Below, one piece after another: positions 24,901 through 36,523 of a DNA stretch of 64,000 bases (its first letter is position 1; the number at the start of each line of letters is the position of its first letter). The position numbers and the translations under genes are program-made. This stretch comes from Lepidurus packardi (lineage: Eukaryota > Arthropoda > Branchiopoda > Notostraca > Triopsidae), in NCBI GenBank assembly GCA_023053545.1, contig JAKZAN010000005.1:10106001-10170000 (forward strand), read 5' to 3'. Below the pieces are notes generated by a model. The model had not been told where the DNA came from. It was given only the letters and a program-made list of their open reading frames with translations, and ran no database searches.

Positions 24901-25354
24901 TTTCCTCTAGATTTAGAATTTGCTGCCATCTCCTCCATGGTTGTCTTAGCAGCTGTTTTCCGAACGAAGTTGTTTTGTTTCAATTACAGGAAAATGGAAA
25001 TAACACAAGTTTTAGTGCCTTACATGAGTAATTTTTTAAGTAATAATTCAAAATTATAAAAACTAGATATTTAACATTCCCCATTTGTAGATTCTTTACC
25101 GTGTTAGTTTACATTGCTAACAAATGTGAAAGGCAATATATGACACGCACACGGAATATTTGGAGGGAAAGAAAGCCTTGGCCCATGTGCATGTCATGGT
25201 TTTGAACATAAAAGGTATTAATATATCAGAATTAATTAATATGAGTAGTCCTAAATTTAAGCCAACCAGCAATTGAATCATAATGCACCTTATATTTTTG
25301 TACGTCCTGAAAACTAATTATAATTGTCTTTATTGAGGCATCTGATTTCAAAGT
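21992..25354. other. NKX6-COP1 intergenic region
   Basis: About 3.4 kb between the divergent NKX6 and COP1 genes. No exon with splice support or family resemblance is visible. It presumably carries NKX6 regulatory elements. Confidence 0.4.
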
Positions 25355-25375
25355 TTGCTGATCTCTGGTCTCAGC

Positions 25376-27289
25376 ATGTCATCTGAAAATTCCAGAAAAG
25401 CCACGAAGCGGCCTCATCCCAGTATATTGACTTGTTCTGCGGACAGCCAAGATAGTTTGGAGAGTGCCTATGTGTGTGCAATATGCTTGGATATCTTTTC
25501 CAATGCATCCATAACGCCTTGCGGCCACACGTTCTGCCATACATGCATCAAAGAAGCAGTAGAAACGAGTAAACATTGTCCTCGCTGCAACCGCATGATC
25601 GGCGACCCTAGTTCCATTATTCCGAATTACTTAGTAAATCAGTTAGTGGAAACGTTCAAAGCCAGCCTGTTGCAGCGTGTAGAGCCGTCCGTCAACGTAG
25701 TCGAAGTGCGAAATTACTTGCAGTCTCACGCTCCCGAATTGCGGCTAAGCGACGTGGACTTTATGCTCGATTTTCTCATCCAAAAGAAGAAACAGTTAAA
25801 AGCACAGAGTTCCTGGTCCGAAACCGAGTTACTTCGAGAGTTTCTCCTCAGCCTCCAGAAGAAAAAGCGCATGCAGTTTGATCAGCTCACTCGGGAACTC
25901 GACGTTTTGCAAAAAGACTTGTCAATGGTAGACAACAGTCTTTTGGAACTCGAACGCCGTTATTCCTCATTCGAAGATGGGTCCTTGGTCACCCCAGCGG
26001 CGGTTGATCAGGTAGATCAGGTAGTAGAACAGCAGCCAACGGCCTCGGTTAAATCGGTTGACGTTAAAAGCGCTCTGTCTTCGTTATCTGTGAATTGTTT
26101 CGGTGCGAAGACCACTTCGAACGGGCCTTCGCTCCCTGATCGCCGTTTAAGGATGCACGCTCACTTCGAGGACTTGGAAAAAGCGTATTTCCTTACGAGA
26201 AACGCCGATATTACCTTCGCGCCACAACTTTCTACCGGGAGTTCGGATGGTTTCACCGAATTTCGGCAGAATTTTCAGAGTATGACTCGTTTCTGTGGGA
26301 TTCGCTTGCTCGCTTCTCTCCAGTACGCTACAGACATCTTCAACAACTCCAACATCGTTTCTTCCATCGAATTTGATAAAGATAATGACTTTTTCGCCAT
26401 TGCAGGAGTCACTAAACGTATTAAAGTGTATGATTTCCATGCGGTAGTCAACGATATCATAGATGTTCACTACCCGGCAGTGGAGATGGTCACCACCTCC
26501 AAAATATCCTGTGTGGCCTGGAATAGTTTCCAGAAACATATCCTGGCTAGTAGCGACTACGAAGGATCTGTAGCGGTATGGGATACCAACGCTTCGAGTG
26601 CTACCGCTCAAAGAGTGGGTTTGTATAAAGAGCACGAGAAACGCTGTTGGAGCGTGGACTTTAATCCACAGGATTACAATATGCTGGCGTCCGGTTCGGA
26701 TGACGCTCGCATTAAACTATGGTCAATCAACATGGAGCATTCCGTGGCGACTCTGGAAGCCAAAGCGAATGTTTGCTGCGTCAAGTTCAACCCCGAAAGT
26801 CGGTACCACCTGGCGTTCGGGTCAGCTGATCACTGTGTTCATTATTACGATTTGAGGCAGCCCAAACGTGCATTACATGTTTTCCAGGGTCATAAAAAGG
26901 CTGTCAGCTATGTAAAATTTATTGATAGAGATACGATAGCTAGCGCTTCCACTGATAGTCATCTGAAGATGTGGTCGGTTACCGACCCATCCAGTTCTTG
27001 CTTGAGGTCTTTTACGGGGCATATCAATGAAAAGAACTTCGTGGGCTTAGCTACCGATGGTACGTACATTGCGTGTGGTTCCGAGAACAATGCCTTGTAC
27101 GTGTATTATAAGGGTTTCGAGCAACCATTGCTGAATTATAAGTTTGATGTCATGAGGAGTGTGTTGGACAAAGAACGGAAAGAGGAGGATACGAACGAGT
27201 TTATTTCAGCTGTTTGCTGGAGACAACATTCCAACGTACTCATCACGGCCAATAGCCAGGGCACAATTAAGGTACTTGAAATGGTGTGA
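25376..27289 (+). CDS. COP1: COP1 E3 ubiquitin ligase (RING-coiled coil-WD40)
   Basis: One uninterrupted coding exon, 637 aa. I chose ATG 25376 (MSSENSRKATKRPH) because a splice acceptor (CTGGTCTCAG) ends one base before it; an in-frame Met at 25355 lies inside that pyrimidine tract. Domains: RING at about 35-75 (CAICLDIF, CGHTFCHTC, CPRC), a Lys/Glu-rich coiled coil at about 150-200, and seven-bladed WD40 from about 325 to the end (IEFDKDNDFFAIAGVTKRIK, SSDYEGSVAVWDT, ASGSDDARIKLWS, GSADHCVHYYDLRQPK). COP1 binds VP-motif degron proteins and ubiquitinates transcription factors (c-JUN, ETS) with DET1/CUL4. It lacks the long N-terminal low-complexity region of human COP1. No coding introns in an intron-rich neighbourhood suggests a retro-derived copy. 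Confidence 0.95.
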   Translation: MSSENSRKATKRPHPSILTCSADSQDSLESAYVCAICLDIFSNASITPCGHTFCHTCIKEAVETSKHCPRCNRMIGDPSSIIPNYLVNQLVETFKASLLQRVEPSVNVVEVRNYLQSHAPELRLSDVDFMLDFLIQKKKQLKAQSSWSETELLREFLLSLQKKKRMQFDQLTRELDVLQKDLSMVDNSLLELERRYSSFEDGSLVTPAAVDQVDQVVEQQPTASVKSVDVKSALSSLSVNCFGAKTTSNGPSLPDRRLRMHAHFEDLEKAYFLTRNADITFAPQLSTGSSDGFTEFRQNFQSMTRFCGIRLLASLQYATDIFNNSNIVSSIEFDKDNDFFAIAGVTKRIKVYDFHAVVNDIIDVHYPAVEMVTTSKISCVAWNSFQKHILASSDYEGSVAVWDTNASSATAQRVGLYKEHEKRCWSVDFNPQDYNMLASGSDDARIKLWSINMEHSVATLEAKANVCCVKFNPESRYHLAFGSADHCVHYYDLRQPKRALHVFQGHKKAVSYVKFIDRDTIASASTDSHLKMWSVTDPSSSCLRSFTGHINEKNFVGLATDGTYIACGSENNALYVYYKGFEQPLLNYKFDVMRSVLDKERKEEDTNEFISAVCWRQHSNVLITANSQGTIKVLEMV

Positions 27290-29054
27290 AACATATTGAA
27301 ACATTGGTGTGAATGTATAGCGTGGTTCTGGAGTGCAAACTGTAAAGCTGAACTATAGATTTTCAAAACATGTCTTCCTGTCGGTCTTCCTCTTTGTAGT
27401 CAGTTTGTTTTGGTAAGAGATAACTATTCTAATGTTTGAGTTTTGAAGCCTTGTAAGTATCAAACAATGGTTAGTATTTGGGACAATATTTTATACATTT
27501 GTAAGATTGTAAGTATTCAGGTTATATATCAGTATTTGATAATTTTTTTCAAGATATGGCACTGGTGACAGACAACAATATCCCGAGAATCCTTCCATCT
27601 ACTTTTACGGTCCTCCCCTTTTCATGCTCATTTTTGTGTTAAGCACAAGCTATGCAGTTTCCTGCCTGACCGTTATTTTCTGAGTGGCAGCACAATTTCT
27701 CAGCGTAATTTCAAGTACTTTAAACACAAATTTAAAAGAAATTAAACGATATAATTGAACAAATCTTTTTTTAAAATATCTTCATACAATATTCTTAGTA
27801 GGCTGCGTAAAACGATTTGGATACATGATTTATTTAAAATTTTCATAACTTGAACACCATGGAATTTTTTTTATTGAAAACGATGCATAAAAAGACTCAA
27901 TTCAAATGCAATTTTTATAGATCTTCTGCGTTACTGTCGGAATGTAATTTCGAGCGCCGTAACGTGGTTCCAGTATACCGTGGCCTTAAGAAAACATATT
28001 TTTTCTGTAAGTTTCGGGTAAATAATTTTGTGATGGAATTCGGAGCCATCTTGTAACAGTCAACGCAACTATATCGACGAACAAAGTTTATTAAGTTGTA
28101 ATTTACGTAGACTAGACATATATGCCTACCAATTTCAATTAGAACTTGAGGATTATCTTCTCCCTTTGATAGCAAAGTATTTATGAATGCTTGCCGAGCA
28201 CACTAATAGGTTATTTTAATGTTTTTTTTTATTCTCTTATGATTGTAAACGACGAACTACGAACATTGAATCCTATCTTGTCTCAACAGGCTACATTACA
28301 TCCAGTGCTGCTTACATAAATTTAATAAAAAAAAGAAAAAAGAATCTATGAAACTTGTAGATATAAACTTTAAACAGTTTCGTAAAATTGCCTTACAAAA
28401 CTGTATTGGTGTAATTCGGGATTGTTGAGCTCGTAGCATGTATCGCATTTATTTTATAACCCGTAAAATCTGGTATTGAAGATGGGGTTTGAGTGGTACG
28501 CAGCGTTCGATTCCTTATCCTGTTCGCTCGATCTACTTTTTAGGACTCAAACCGTCGTTCTCCTTTGTGGGTGATTTTGGAAGGAAAGGGAATTGGGATA
28601 CATACGAAAGGAAAACGGGAAGAAAAGGCGTACAGTTTCGGGGAGCAAATGCGCTGATAATTGGTGCGCGTGAGTCACGGCGACGAAGAGCGTCGTCGCC
28701 GTGCACAAGATCATCGATCGTGCTTCGAGCTCCAAACGGACGACTTGCTGGATGCTGTAGCTTTTTGTGCGCTAATGGCGGTGGATATAAAGAAAGCGTA
28801 CATTCTAAGTAGCATTTGCAATTAAGACATCAAAACGCTGAGTTTCTGTTTCCCTTGGAATGAAGTGATTTTAGCCTATCGCTAAGGTAAGGTTGTACGT
28901 GCACCCGGTTATCAGTACGTGCAGGGGATTGCGAAACTTGGTTGACACCCTGCAGCCTGAGGAGTCCATTGTTTGCATGAGGTAACGTTGTAATCCTCAA
29001 CAGTGTATACGTAATTCTTGATTATTCTGACCTCGTTTTGTTGTCTAGGTTTGA
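27290..29054. other. COP1 3' UTR and PRDM upstream region
   Basis: Contains the COP1 3' UTR (an ATTAAA occurs near 27741) and the PRDM upstream region. No gene is supported. A perfect GC-rich hairpin at 28676-28703 is listed separately. Confidence 0.4.
28676..28703. repeat. perfect GC-rich hairpin near PRDM start
   Basis: Arms CACGGCGACGA and TCGTCGCCGTG, 11 bp each and perfectly complementary, flank a 6-nt loop. An AP-1-like TGAGTCA overlaps its left edge (about 28671). It lies about 350 bp before the PRDM start codon, probably in the promoter or 5' UTR. Confidence 0.6.
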
Positions 29055-32000
29055 ATGGCTCCCAAACGAAGGCGGAATTCCACCGCTAAACGCGATGAAT
29101 CGCCTAAGCCCGCGTCTTCGGATGCTAAACTTAGTAACACTCGAAAAAATGGAAACGGACCAGCTCGTCGCGGTCGTCCTGCAAAGGCTGCTCCCATAAA
29201 CCCCAATTTACCAAGTCGATATCTCGTACGCAGTGTGTACATTGGCGTGGGAAATGCACGCCGCTGGAGTGAAGTTAAACGAAAACTTGGCTATGCTGGC
29301 GACGTAGATTTTGTCGCCTTCCTCTTAGCAATGGCTGAAGACCACGCCAGGTAAACCTCATGCCTGAATTTCGTTATTCTTTCCTCGCTCTTTTTGGGTT
29401 TATTCTATCCTATTACTGTCATATAGGCTACCTGAGCATGTTTATACCTGGTTTTTCCTAACCACCTATAACATTTGATTGTTGTTTATATGGATTAGGT
29501 TGTGTTTTGTTTCTTTATTTTGTGTCATGTGTAAGATAGAGTTACTGAGAGTACGACAGAATAACCGCGTAGTTTAGGAGAGACGTAAACAAAGTTGTTG
29601 TTTGGGATGGGGAAGCGTTGAATGGGGCATACCTTGTATCCTCGAGGTTGGACTTGCCAACGGAACGCGGGAGGAGCTTTTATCGATTTCATACGTCGGC
29701 TCATACTATGAACTCTCTCTCTCTCTCTCTCTTTCTTCTCTTTCCTGTCTGCGCGTGCTACTCACTTGCACGTGCTTGAAACGAAAGCTTATACAGCCAA
29801 AGCGTTTTGCACAGACTGGCTCCTCTTAAACCTGTCTATTTTGTGGGCGGGACCAACATTAGGTTGACGAAGAGTACTAAGTTTTTTTTCTTTTTCTTTT
29901 ATTGTTTTCTCCAGGGGTCAAATACCCAATTTGGAGCTTTCTGGGAAGTTGGCAATAGAAAAATCTGTCGAACACAGTTTGGCTGATGAAGACGAAGACG
30001 ATGACGCTGATTCCCCTTTCTTGGATGAGCAAGATTTCCCGGAACTCTCACCCCAAGTGAGAAGTAAGAGCGTTGAGAAGAAGCGAGACGGTACCAGCAA
30101 TGGCGACTCTTGTGGCGACCAGTACAAAACTCACGCGAGTAAGCTCTCCGTCACTGTTGCCTCCCGGAAGGACTATTCTGGGTAAGATTTTTTCGAATGC
30201 TCTCAAGTCGTAGGTTCTAAAGACGGTTTGTTTTTTGTGTCTTATTTTTATAGGGCTATCGAGGTTTCCAATGGACTCGGTAGTGAGTCGGTCTATGATT
30301 TCACCGGGGAAGGGAGAGAGGGGAGCAGCAAAAGCCGGGCGGACCGGTTAAACACTTCACTGAGAAGAGATAATGGCCTGGAAGTTGACGAGGATGAGGA
30401 GGGTGACGGTAATGATGAAGATGGGGACGCGACGGAAGATGGGATCAAGAAAGAGGGCAGCCCTTTGACCGGCAGCCTTTTCGGCTCTGTTGACGACGAC
30501 ATTGGTACACCCTGCTACGTAATGCCCTCGTGCCTGCTCCTGGAAGAAAGAGACTCGACATGGGGACTTACCGTAGTATCTGCGGAATTCATATGCAAAT
30601 TTTTTGAATTGGGGTACCTCATGGGCGAAGCCATCCAAGTGGCGGACATAGAGGAGTCCTTTCCCATGAGACATTTGTGGGAGGTAACTTTTGGGACTCA
30701 AAATCGAATCACTCCCTTTGTCTTATACAGTTTATGTCCCCCTTATTCAGTCGACAGAGGAGGGTTCCCCGGTCTATATCAGTACAATAAATCCCAAAAA
30801 GTCCAACTGGTGGAGACATTTGCGTCCAGCGAGTCAACCGTCGGAAGCTAATGTGACCTTCACGAGGAAGAATGAAAAGGTGCAACTGTATAGTACAACT
30901 GACATCGAAAAAGGGCATGAGCTCCAGTATTGGGTGGAAGATGAAGAATTTGGCGACAAGACCAAGCCAGAAACGACAAGTAAGAAATGCTGCAAACTGA
31001 ATTTGGCTCTGAAACCTAATTCTCATGTAGAATGCATCCCCTGTGACCTGGACTTGGAGAATTTGCAATTCTATCGGCAGCATTGCGCTCTCTTTCACGA
31101 TCCAACTCGCAGCCTTTCTTTAAAGAAATACTCGTGTAAAGTATGTGGAGAAGAACTAGTGGGGAAAGAAGCGTTAGTGCAGCACGCTGCGCAGTTCCAT
31201 GAAGGCAAAGGAGCTTATCAATGCAACTTTTGCCACAAGGTAAAAAAAAAAAATAAAAAAAAATATCATGTGCTAGAATCAGACGCAAACTCGTTTTGTA
31301 GTTTTTCCTGCGAGTCAACTATTTGGACATGCACCGCACGTATGGCTGTTCGGCGAATCCGCAACGATGTCGACCGAAATGCGACATTTGCGGTCGGAAT
31401 TTCTGCCAACCTCAGAAACTCAAGACTCACATCCAAAGAGTCCATGGGGAGCCTAGCGAGGAGCCCAACAAGCAAACCTCTTGTAAACTGTGTGACAAGT
31501 CCTTCGATACGCGCCCAGCCCTTCAGCGACACCTCAAGGAAGTACACAAGAAAGACATGACAGGAAACTGTGCTTGCGACCAATGTGGGAAGTTGTTCCA
31601 GAACAAGTCGAACCTGAAGATCCACATGTTGACGCATTCGGGAGTCAAACCGTTCAAGTGAGTAACAAACCATGCATTTCCTTTGTACTTTAATGGCGTT
31701 AGCAGGAAATCTCATTTTAGATGCCCGGAGGAAGATTGCGGCCTTGGCTTTTCTACCAAGCAATGCCTCCAGGTCCATTTGAAGAAAGGGCACGGGTTCA
31801 GTGAAGGCAACATGCCCAAAGTTGAACGGAGTGTACCCTATACTTTCGATGCGTACTCCGGGGGTGCAGTCCGGGATCCCGGACGTGGCAAAACTCCGTT
31901 GTTTGTCTCTGGACAGCAACCAAGACGGAAAAACAGCAGTAACAACAGTGGGGACAGTCCGGCAAACCCTACCCCGAGCGAACCCAAAAAAGGGGCCAAA

Positions 32001-33991
32001 AGACGCGGCCGGCAGCCAGGCTGGCGTAAAAGTGTGTTGGTGGCGGAGGATTTCGTAGGGAAAGAGACAGAAAACTCGACGGATAAGGATTTACCCGTTT
32101 CGGACATATCCGGTAGAAACTTGAGTGACGATTCGTCTTCCGTTTCCAGCCCTACGACCACTTGCCAGTCTTCGCCGGCCACCACAGGGTATTCCAATGA
32201 TCTAGTCCCTCCGCCGCAGCAATCTTACGAAGCTGAGGCGGAGGCAGACCTTGCGATCAAAGCTGAAAACACCCAGCGCGAAGTCGCACAACATGCGTTA
32301 GACTACAGCTCACGTTTGTGGTCAACCAACTCGAATGAACTCAATCTGGAGCACAATCAAGTCCATCCTTCCACTTTGGAAGATCTCAATGAGAATAACA
32401 CGTCCTGGCGGAATCTAACACTGTCACCGCCACCGTCATCAGACGACCAAGGTTTAGATATGAGCCTGACCAGTAACCAGTCGACCAATCGACAGCAACC
32501 AGCCACGCCCATCGCAGTGCATGAAGTACGTAAACTTTCTGAATTCTTACAAAAAAAAATTCGAATATTAATAATGTATGTTCCTTGAAATCGCAATAAC
32601 TATTTAAGGCCATAGGAAGTTATTTTTGACAAATTTACTTATTATATTATTTTTAATATATATAATGTAATACTAGGAATTTCCACAGAAATTCGACGCT
32701 TGTGGAGTTTACCCCCTAAATGCTAAACAGTAACCCAGGAACCTGTACACTTTAGCGGGTTTCGTGGCTAAGTCGCGGTTCATGGCATGCGAACAAGGCG
32801 CTGGGTCCTGGCAAAAAACTATAAATTATAAATAAACAAAAATTATGAATAAAATAAGTCAATCAAACAGTAAGCCACGTTACTCCATGCAAAATGTATT
32901 GTAAAGAGTCACACGTGGAAACCTTTGCACTATGAACGCGAAACATACTGTCAATTCCCGGGTTATTCACGTGTATTTAGCATGTGGGGGGTAAACTCCA
33001 CAGGCGCCGAAATGTCGTAATGTATAACTTTGAATTAGATGTATCTTCGTAGACTATTTTTGAATTGTTTAACAACTGTTTTTTTCAGCAATTTACTAGA
33101 ATTGTTCTGATTAGAGTTGAAGTGACTTATTCTGTGTTAAAGGAAGTCGCAGTAAGTTCGTTCGTAAGTTGGAGTAAGTTATGGCGAGTCAAAGAAAGAG
33201 ACAATGAACATGTATTCTCCTAAATAGAGTGACAATGTTTTATGTGTTTTGTCCTCTAATAATAGGATTTGCGCTCACCCCCGCTGGCATACCCCGAAAG
33301 ACCGGCCAGCTGTTACGCTAACGACATAATTACAAGTTTCTCGCGACCGTTATCTCGCCCGATACCGTCGAGACCGCTTTCTCGCACTGCGTATGGGGTA
33401 CCGGAACCCCTTTATCCACCCAGCAACTTTGCAGGCGAGCCCGCCCACGAGTTTGACGAAAGAGATCTCCAATTACCCTCTGCTTCCCCTTCGTATACGC
33501 GGCAACCGGACACTAGCCGAAGTTCTCCCTTCCAGAGCTACACGCAGCCGGCGTATACATTTCCCCAGCCCCAAACCTCGCACCCGTCTCCGTCGCCTTC
33601 GCCCGGTCTCCAGAACACTTTTCATGGAACGGTGAACAGCAAACCCTTCCCTAATTATCCACCCCGAATTAAGCCAACGACCATGATGCCCCCGAATGCG
33701 GCCTACGGGACTGAAATCCCGCGCAGCATGACACCCATGCCGGATTACTCGCGCTTTACCAACAGTCAACAAATCCATCGCGGACTGCCTAGCCCCGGCG
33801 CCAGCAGCAACAATAATCCATATCCCAGTCCCGCTGCCAGTCCAGGTTTCCATCCACCCCCTTCCCCGCGTGTCCTGCCTAGTGGCTATCAGAACTTTCA
33901 AAATCTGGGCTATCAGAATTACCCCTTGGCACCCCCGCCCTATAATCGACCAGCAGGCCAAGTCTACAACCCTTATGGTAATTACTATTAA
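29055..33991 (+). CDS. PRDM-family PR/SET zinc-finger regulator
   Basis: Seven exons: 29055-29350, 29915-30181, 30254-30683, 30751-31239, 31302-31657, 31721-32525, 33266-33991; 1,122 aa. The N-terminus is basic (MAPKRRRNSTAKRDE, an RRGRPAK AT-hook-like motif), then acidic. A PR/SET domain at about 273-392 shows NPKKSNWWRHLRPA, VQLYSTTDIEKGHELQYW. Then come about seven Cys/His fingers at 425-640, one of C2HC form (CNFC...H...C), ending in CGLGFSTKQCLQVHLKKGH and VPYTFDAYSGG. A second RGRQPG hook follows, then a Ser/Pro-rich tail. The finger order does not match Blimp-1/PRDM1; a PRDM10-like identity is possible but unproven. It is expected to be a nuclear DNA-binding regulator. The last intron (740 bp) carries a MITE. 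Confidence 0.85.
29713..29732 (+). repeat. (CT)n microsatellite in PRDM intron 1
   Basis: Ten CT units inside the first intron of the PRDM gene. Confidence 0.8.
32688..33014. mobile_element. MITE in last PRDM intron
   Basis: Terminal inverted repeats of about 37 bp with a few mismatches; their core TGTGGAGTTTACCCCC (32701-32716) is exactly reversed at 32987-33002. There is no internal coding capacity in its roughly 327 bp. It accounts for about half of an unusually long intron. Target-site duplication and superfamily are unclear. Confidence 0.7.
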
Positions 33992-36523
33992 TCGTACAAG
34001 CTTTTTTATACTGGTTGAAGTAAAACAACGCTTTGATGGTCATCGTCCCGTGTGGTTAAACGTGAGAACAAAAAGTATTTGTGCAATTTTGGCTTACATG
34101 TATGGAATGAATATCGTGCATACTGTCTTACTAAAAAGAAATTTTGTCCTGAATAAAAAAAAAACTGTGGTATTACTAAGCAACGTATAGCGTTTCTACT
34201 AGCAACGAACAGCAAACATCTCGGATTTTATTAAATTTTTTGTTCTAAATAAAAACTCACTCCATTTGAGCTCTAATGCCCGTGCATTTCCCAACGACTA
34301 CGTTTTTCCTTCTCTACAAGGAATTTTGGGACCAGACTGGGCGTAGTTTCTTTTTTCTCCTATTCATCCTCTTCTTCTCGTGTTGCATGTCAAGGGTTGG
34401 GTAAGAACCACTCTCTGACAACTTAAGCTACTTTAACGTACAGGTGTGACGCTTTGGCGTTATTCTCGAGGAAATTCTTAATCATTTGAAGCTAAATCAC
34501 TTCGTTTGATCTGGCGCAACATGTGTTTTTTTTCTCCTTGTTGCTGAGATGAAAGCGCTGTAAGAATGAATGCATTTTTTACTTTATATTTACCTTTAGA
34601 CTGCTCAAGCTTTGAGAGGGAGAGAGAAAAAGAGATGTCTTATGTATGAACACCTTTTATGCCGTGTTGCTACACAGGGGTGTGGTTGGACTTGCCTTTT
34701 GATCGATAAAACTCGGGAGCTTAGGCGTGCACCCTCATTTCCTGCTGTAAGAGTGATCAAGCATTGTATCCCTTACTCTTGAACCTATATTGCAGAGAGT
34801 GCCATGAATAATGAAATGGCGAGCTCCATGTCCGTGTATCCTTTAGCTAAGGTTTTGCAACGAATTTACTCGGCGTTATTAATAGTACTTTCGTCAATCC
34901 TGTCATGGAGGGACGAGCTCATAACAGCTTGGTCGCGAAGTCTGCCGGCAAATACGAACTGGGAGGATTAATTGCGAAATGTTTACGACTACATGTTTAA
35001 CGAAAGTGTCTCTTTAAGGTTTTGTGCGCAGGGTCAATAAATACCGTGCATGGAGACCGACGGCACACAGCACAGTATTTCTGTGAACGCACGCGCTGGA
35101 AACCTGAAAACGGAAAGCCTCTCTCAGACGAGGATTTTTCCTCCTTGTGTCAGTTTGGAAGTTTTACAAAAGAGTGCAAGTAAGCCAAGTGGGACAACGG
35201 CCAGGAACCCCGGACCATAAATCTCTGTAAGTCGGTGTCGTTTTGATGAGATATTTTACCACTTGTAATTCCTGCTTCATTGGGTCCATGTCAATGCGAC
35301 ACATTTTCACTAAAGGGTACTCTGTGCATTTTCACTCCGCGTTATGTTAAGTACCAAGAGTCACTTTAATAGCTTAATAGCTTGAGTAGGGAAGGAGACG
35401 GAGTGCGTGGTGAAGGCGTTGACAACGGCGCTCAACCAAGTCCGTCAGTTTCATCCTCGTATAGGTTTCAGACTAGAGGCAACTGCTAGGGGAGAGCTCC
35501 TCTAATCAATCAGTATGTTTATTTTTGAAAAGACCAGGCGGAGAGCAACAGACAACGTAATTGCCAGAGGCATCGTCTCCTGCATGCTTATGACATGGTT
35601 TAAAGGGGAAGACCTTTTACTTGGTGCGGTGTTGCTGCTCAGCTCATCCACCTTAGAAATGAGCGTATGTCGCTCAGTACGAACAACAAGACCGATGTGC
35701 AAATAGGGTTGAACTTTGTATTTTGCGCAGGGCAATGCTTTTCCTTGGGATTAACAAGAGATTGAGGGCCCATTTCCCGACGGTCGTTTAACCAGTGCAT
35801 GTACCTCGTTCCTGACTCGTAGCGAAAATTACACCCCATTCTTCGTATCCCTTACTTCGTTACCGCGGATCCTCTCTCGAACCAGAAGAACTTTCCGATC
35901 CACTAATATAGTTTCCATGTCACTGAGGTGAGGTATTACCGGGGGATTTGTCCTAGTTGTTGTGCCACTCGAAATGGAAGGGCTAAAGGCCTAAACCGAA
36001 CCCAGTACGTGCTTTGTACAGTTGTAGTATTATATGTATCCTTTTCTTTCATCTGCGATCTTAAGGTCTCTCAAGACCGCCTTAGGTCTATGCAAAGTCT
36101 TCTTCCGATGTGTACAGCCTCCTTTATATGTACCCTTCTCATTTCCTTACCTCTCGTCTAGTTTCGTTTGGATTTCCGATCGATCCCCCACTTGCGCGCC
36201 AGGCTTTTTTTTCTGCATGAATGCTGCTTCCCAGGTAAAAGGAGACAGAGTAGTCAGATTGTATTTATTTTCCGTCGTTAAAGTTTTATTTTTCGTCGAG
36301 TTTTAGATCGTAGCACAGGCTTGGCGTTGTTTATTCCTCGTGTTTCATGACACTCCGCCGTATCCTATGCGGGTACCACAGGACAATAGCCAAGCCCGGC
36401 AAAAATAAAAAGCTTTCGGGATTTCTGACAAATTGATCCCTCGACTCTCATAGAAGTAAAGGTGAGAGGGTCTTCTTAGGACACGCAACTTTCTAGGTAC
36501 AAACAAACATCCATGGTTCTGTG
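33992..36523. other. PRDM 3' UTR and receptor upstream region
   Basis: The first part is PRDM 3' UTR (poly(A) signal at 34152). The remaining roughly 2.3 kb shows no supportable gene and is presumably regulatory for the receptor gene. Confidence 0.4.
34152..34157 (+). terminator. poly(A) signal AATAAA for PRDM gene
   Basis: AATAAA followed by an A-run 160 bp after the PRDM stop codon. Confidence 0.6.

Noticed and set aside
26147-26635. 162-codon minus-strand open frame inside COP1
   Set aside because: It lies entirely antisense to the WD40 coding exon, has no splice signals or family resemblance, and is explained by COP1 codon composition.
28489-28812. 107-codon frame upstream of the PRDM gene
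   Set aside because: It spans a hairpin and Arg-rich GC segment, lacks splice support and does not join the PRDM frame; likely promoter or UTR sequence.
33393-33961. Long open frames in other frames of the Pro-rich last PRDM exon
   Set aside because: GC-rich, biased composition keeps all frames open; the frame in phase with the upstream exon is the real one.
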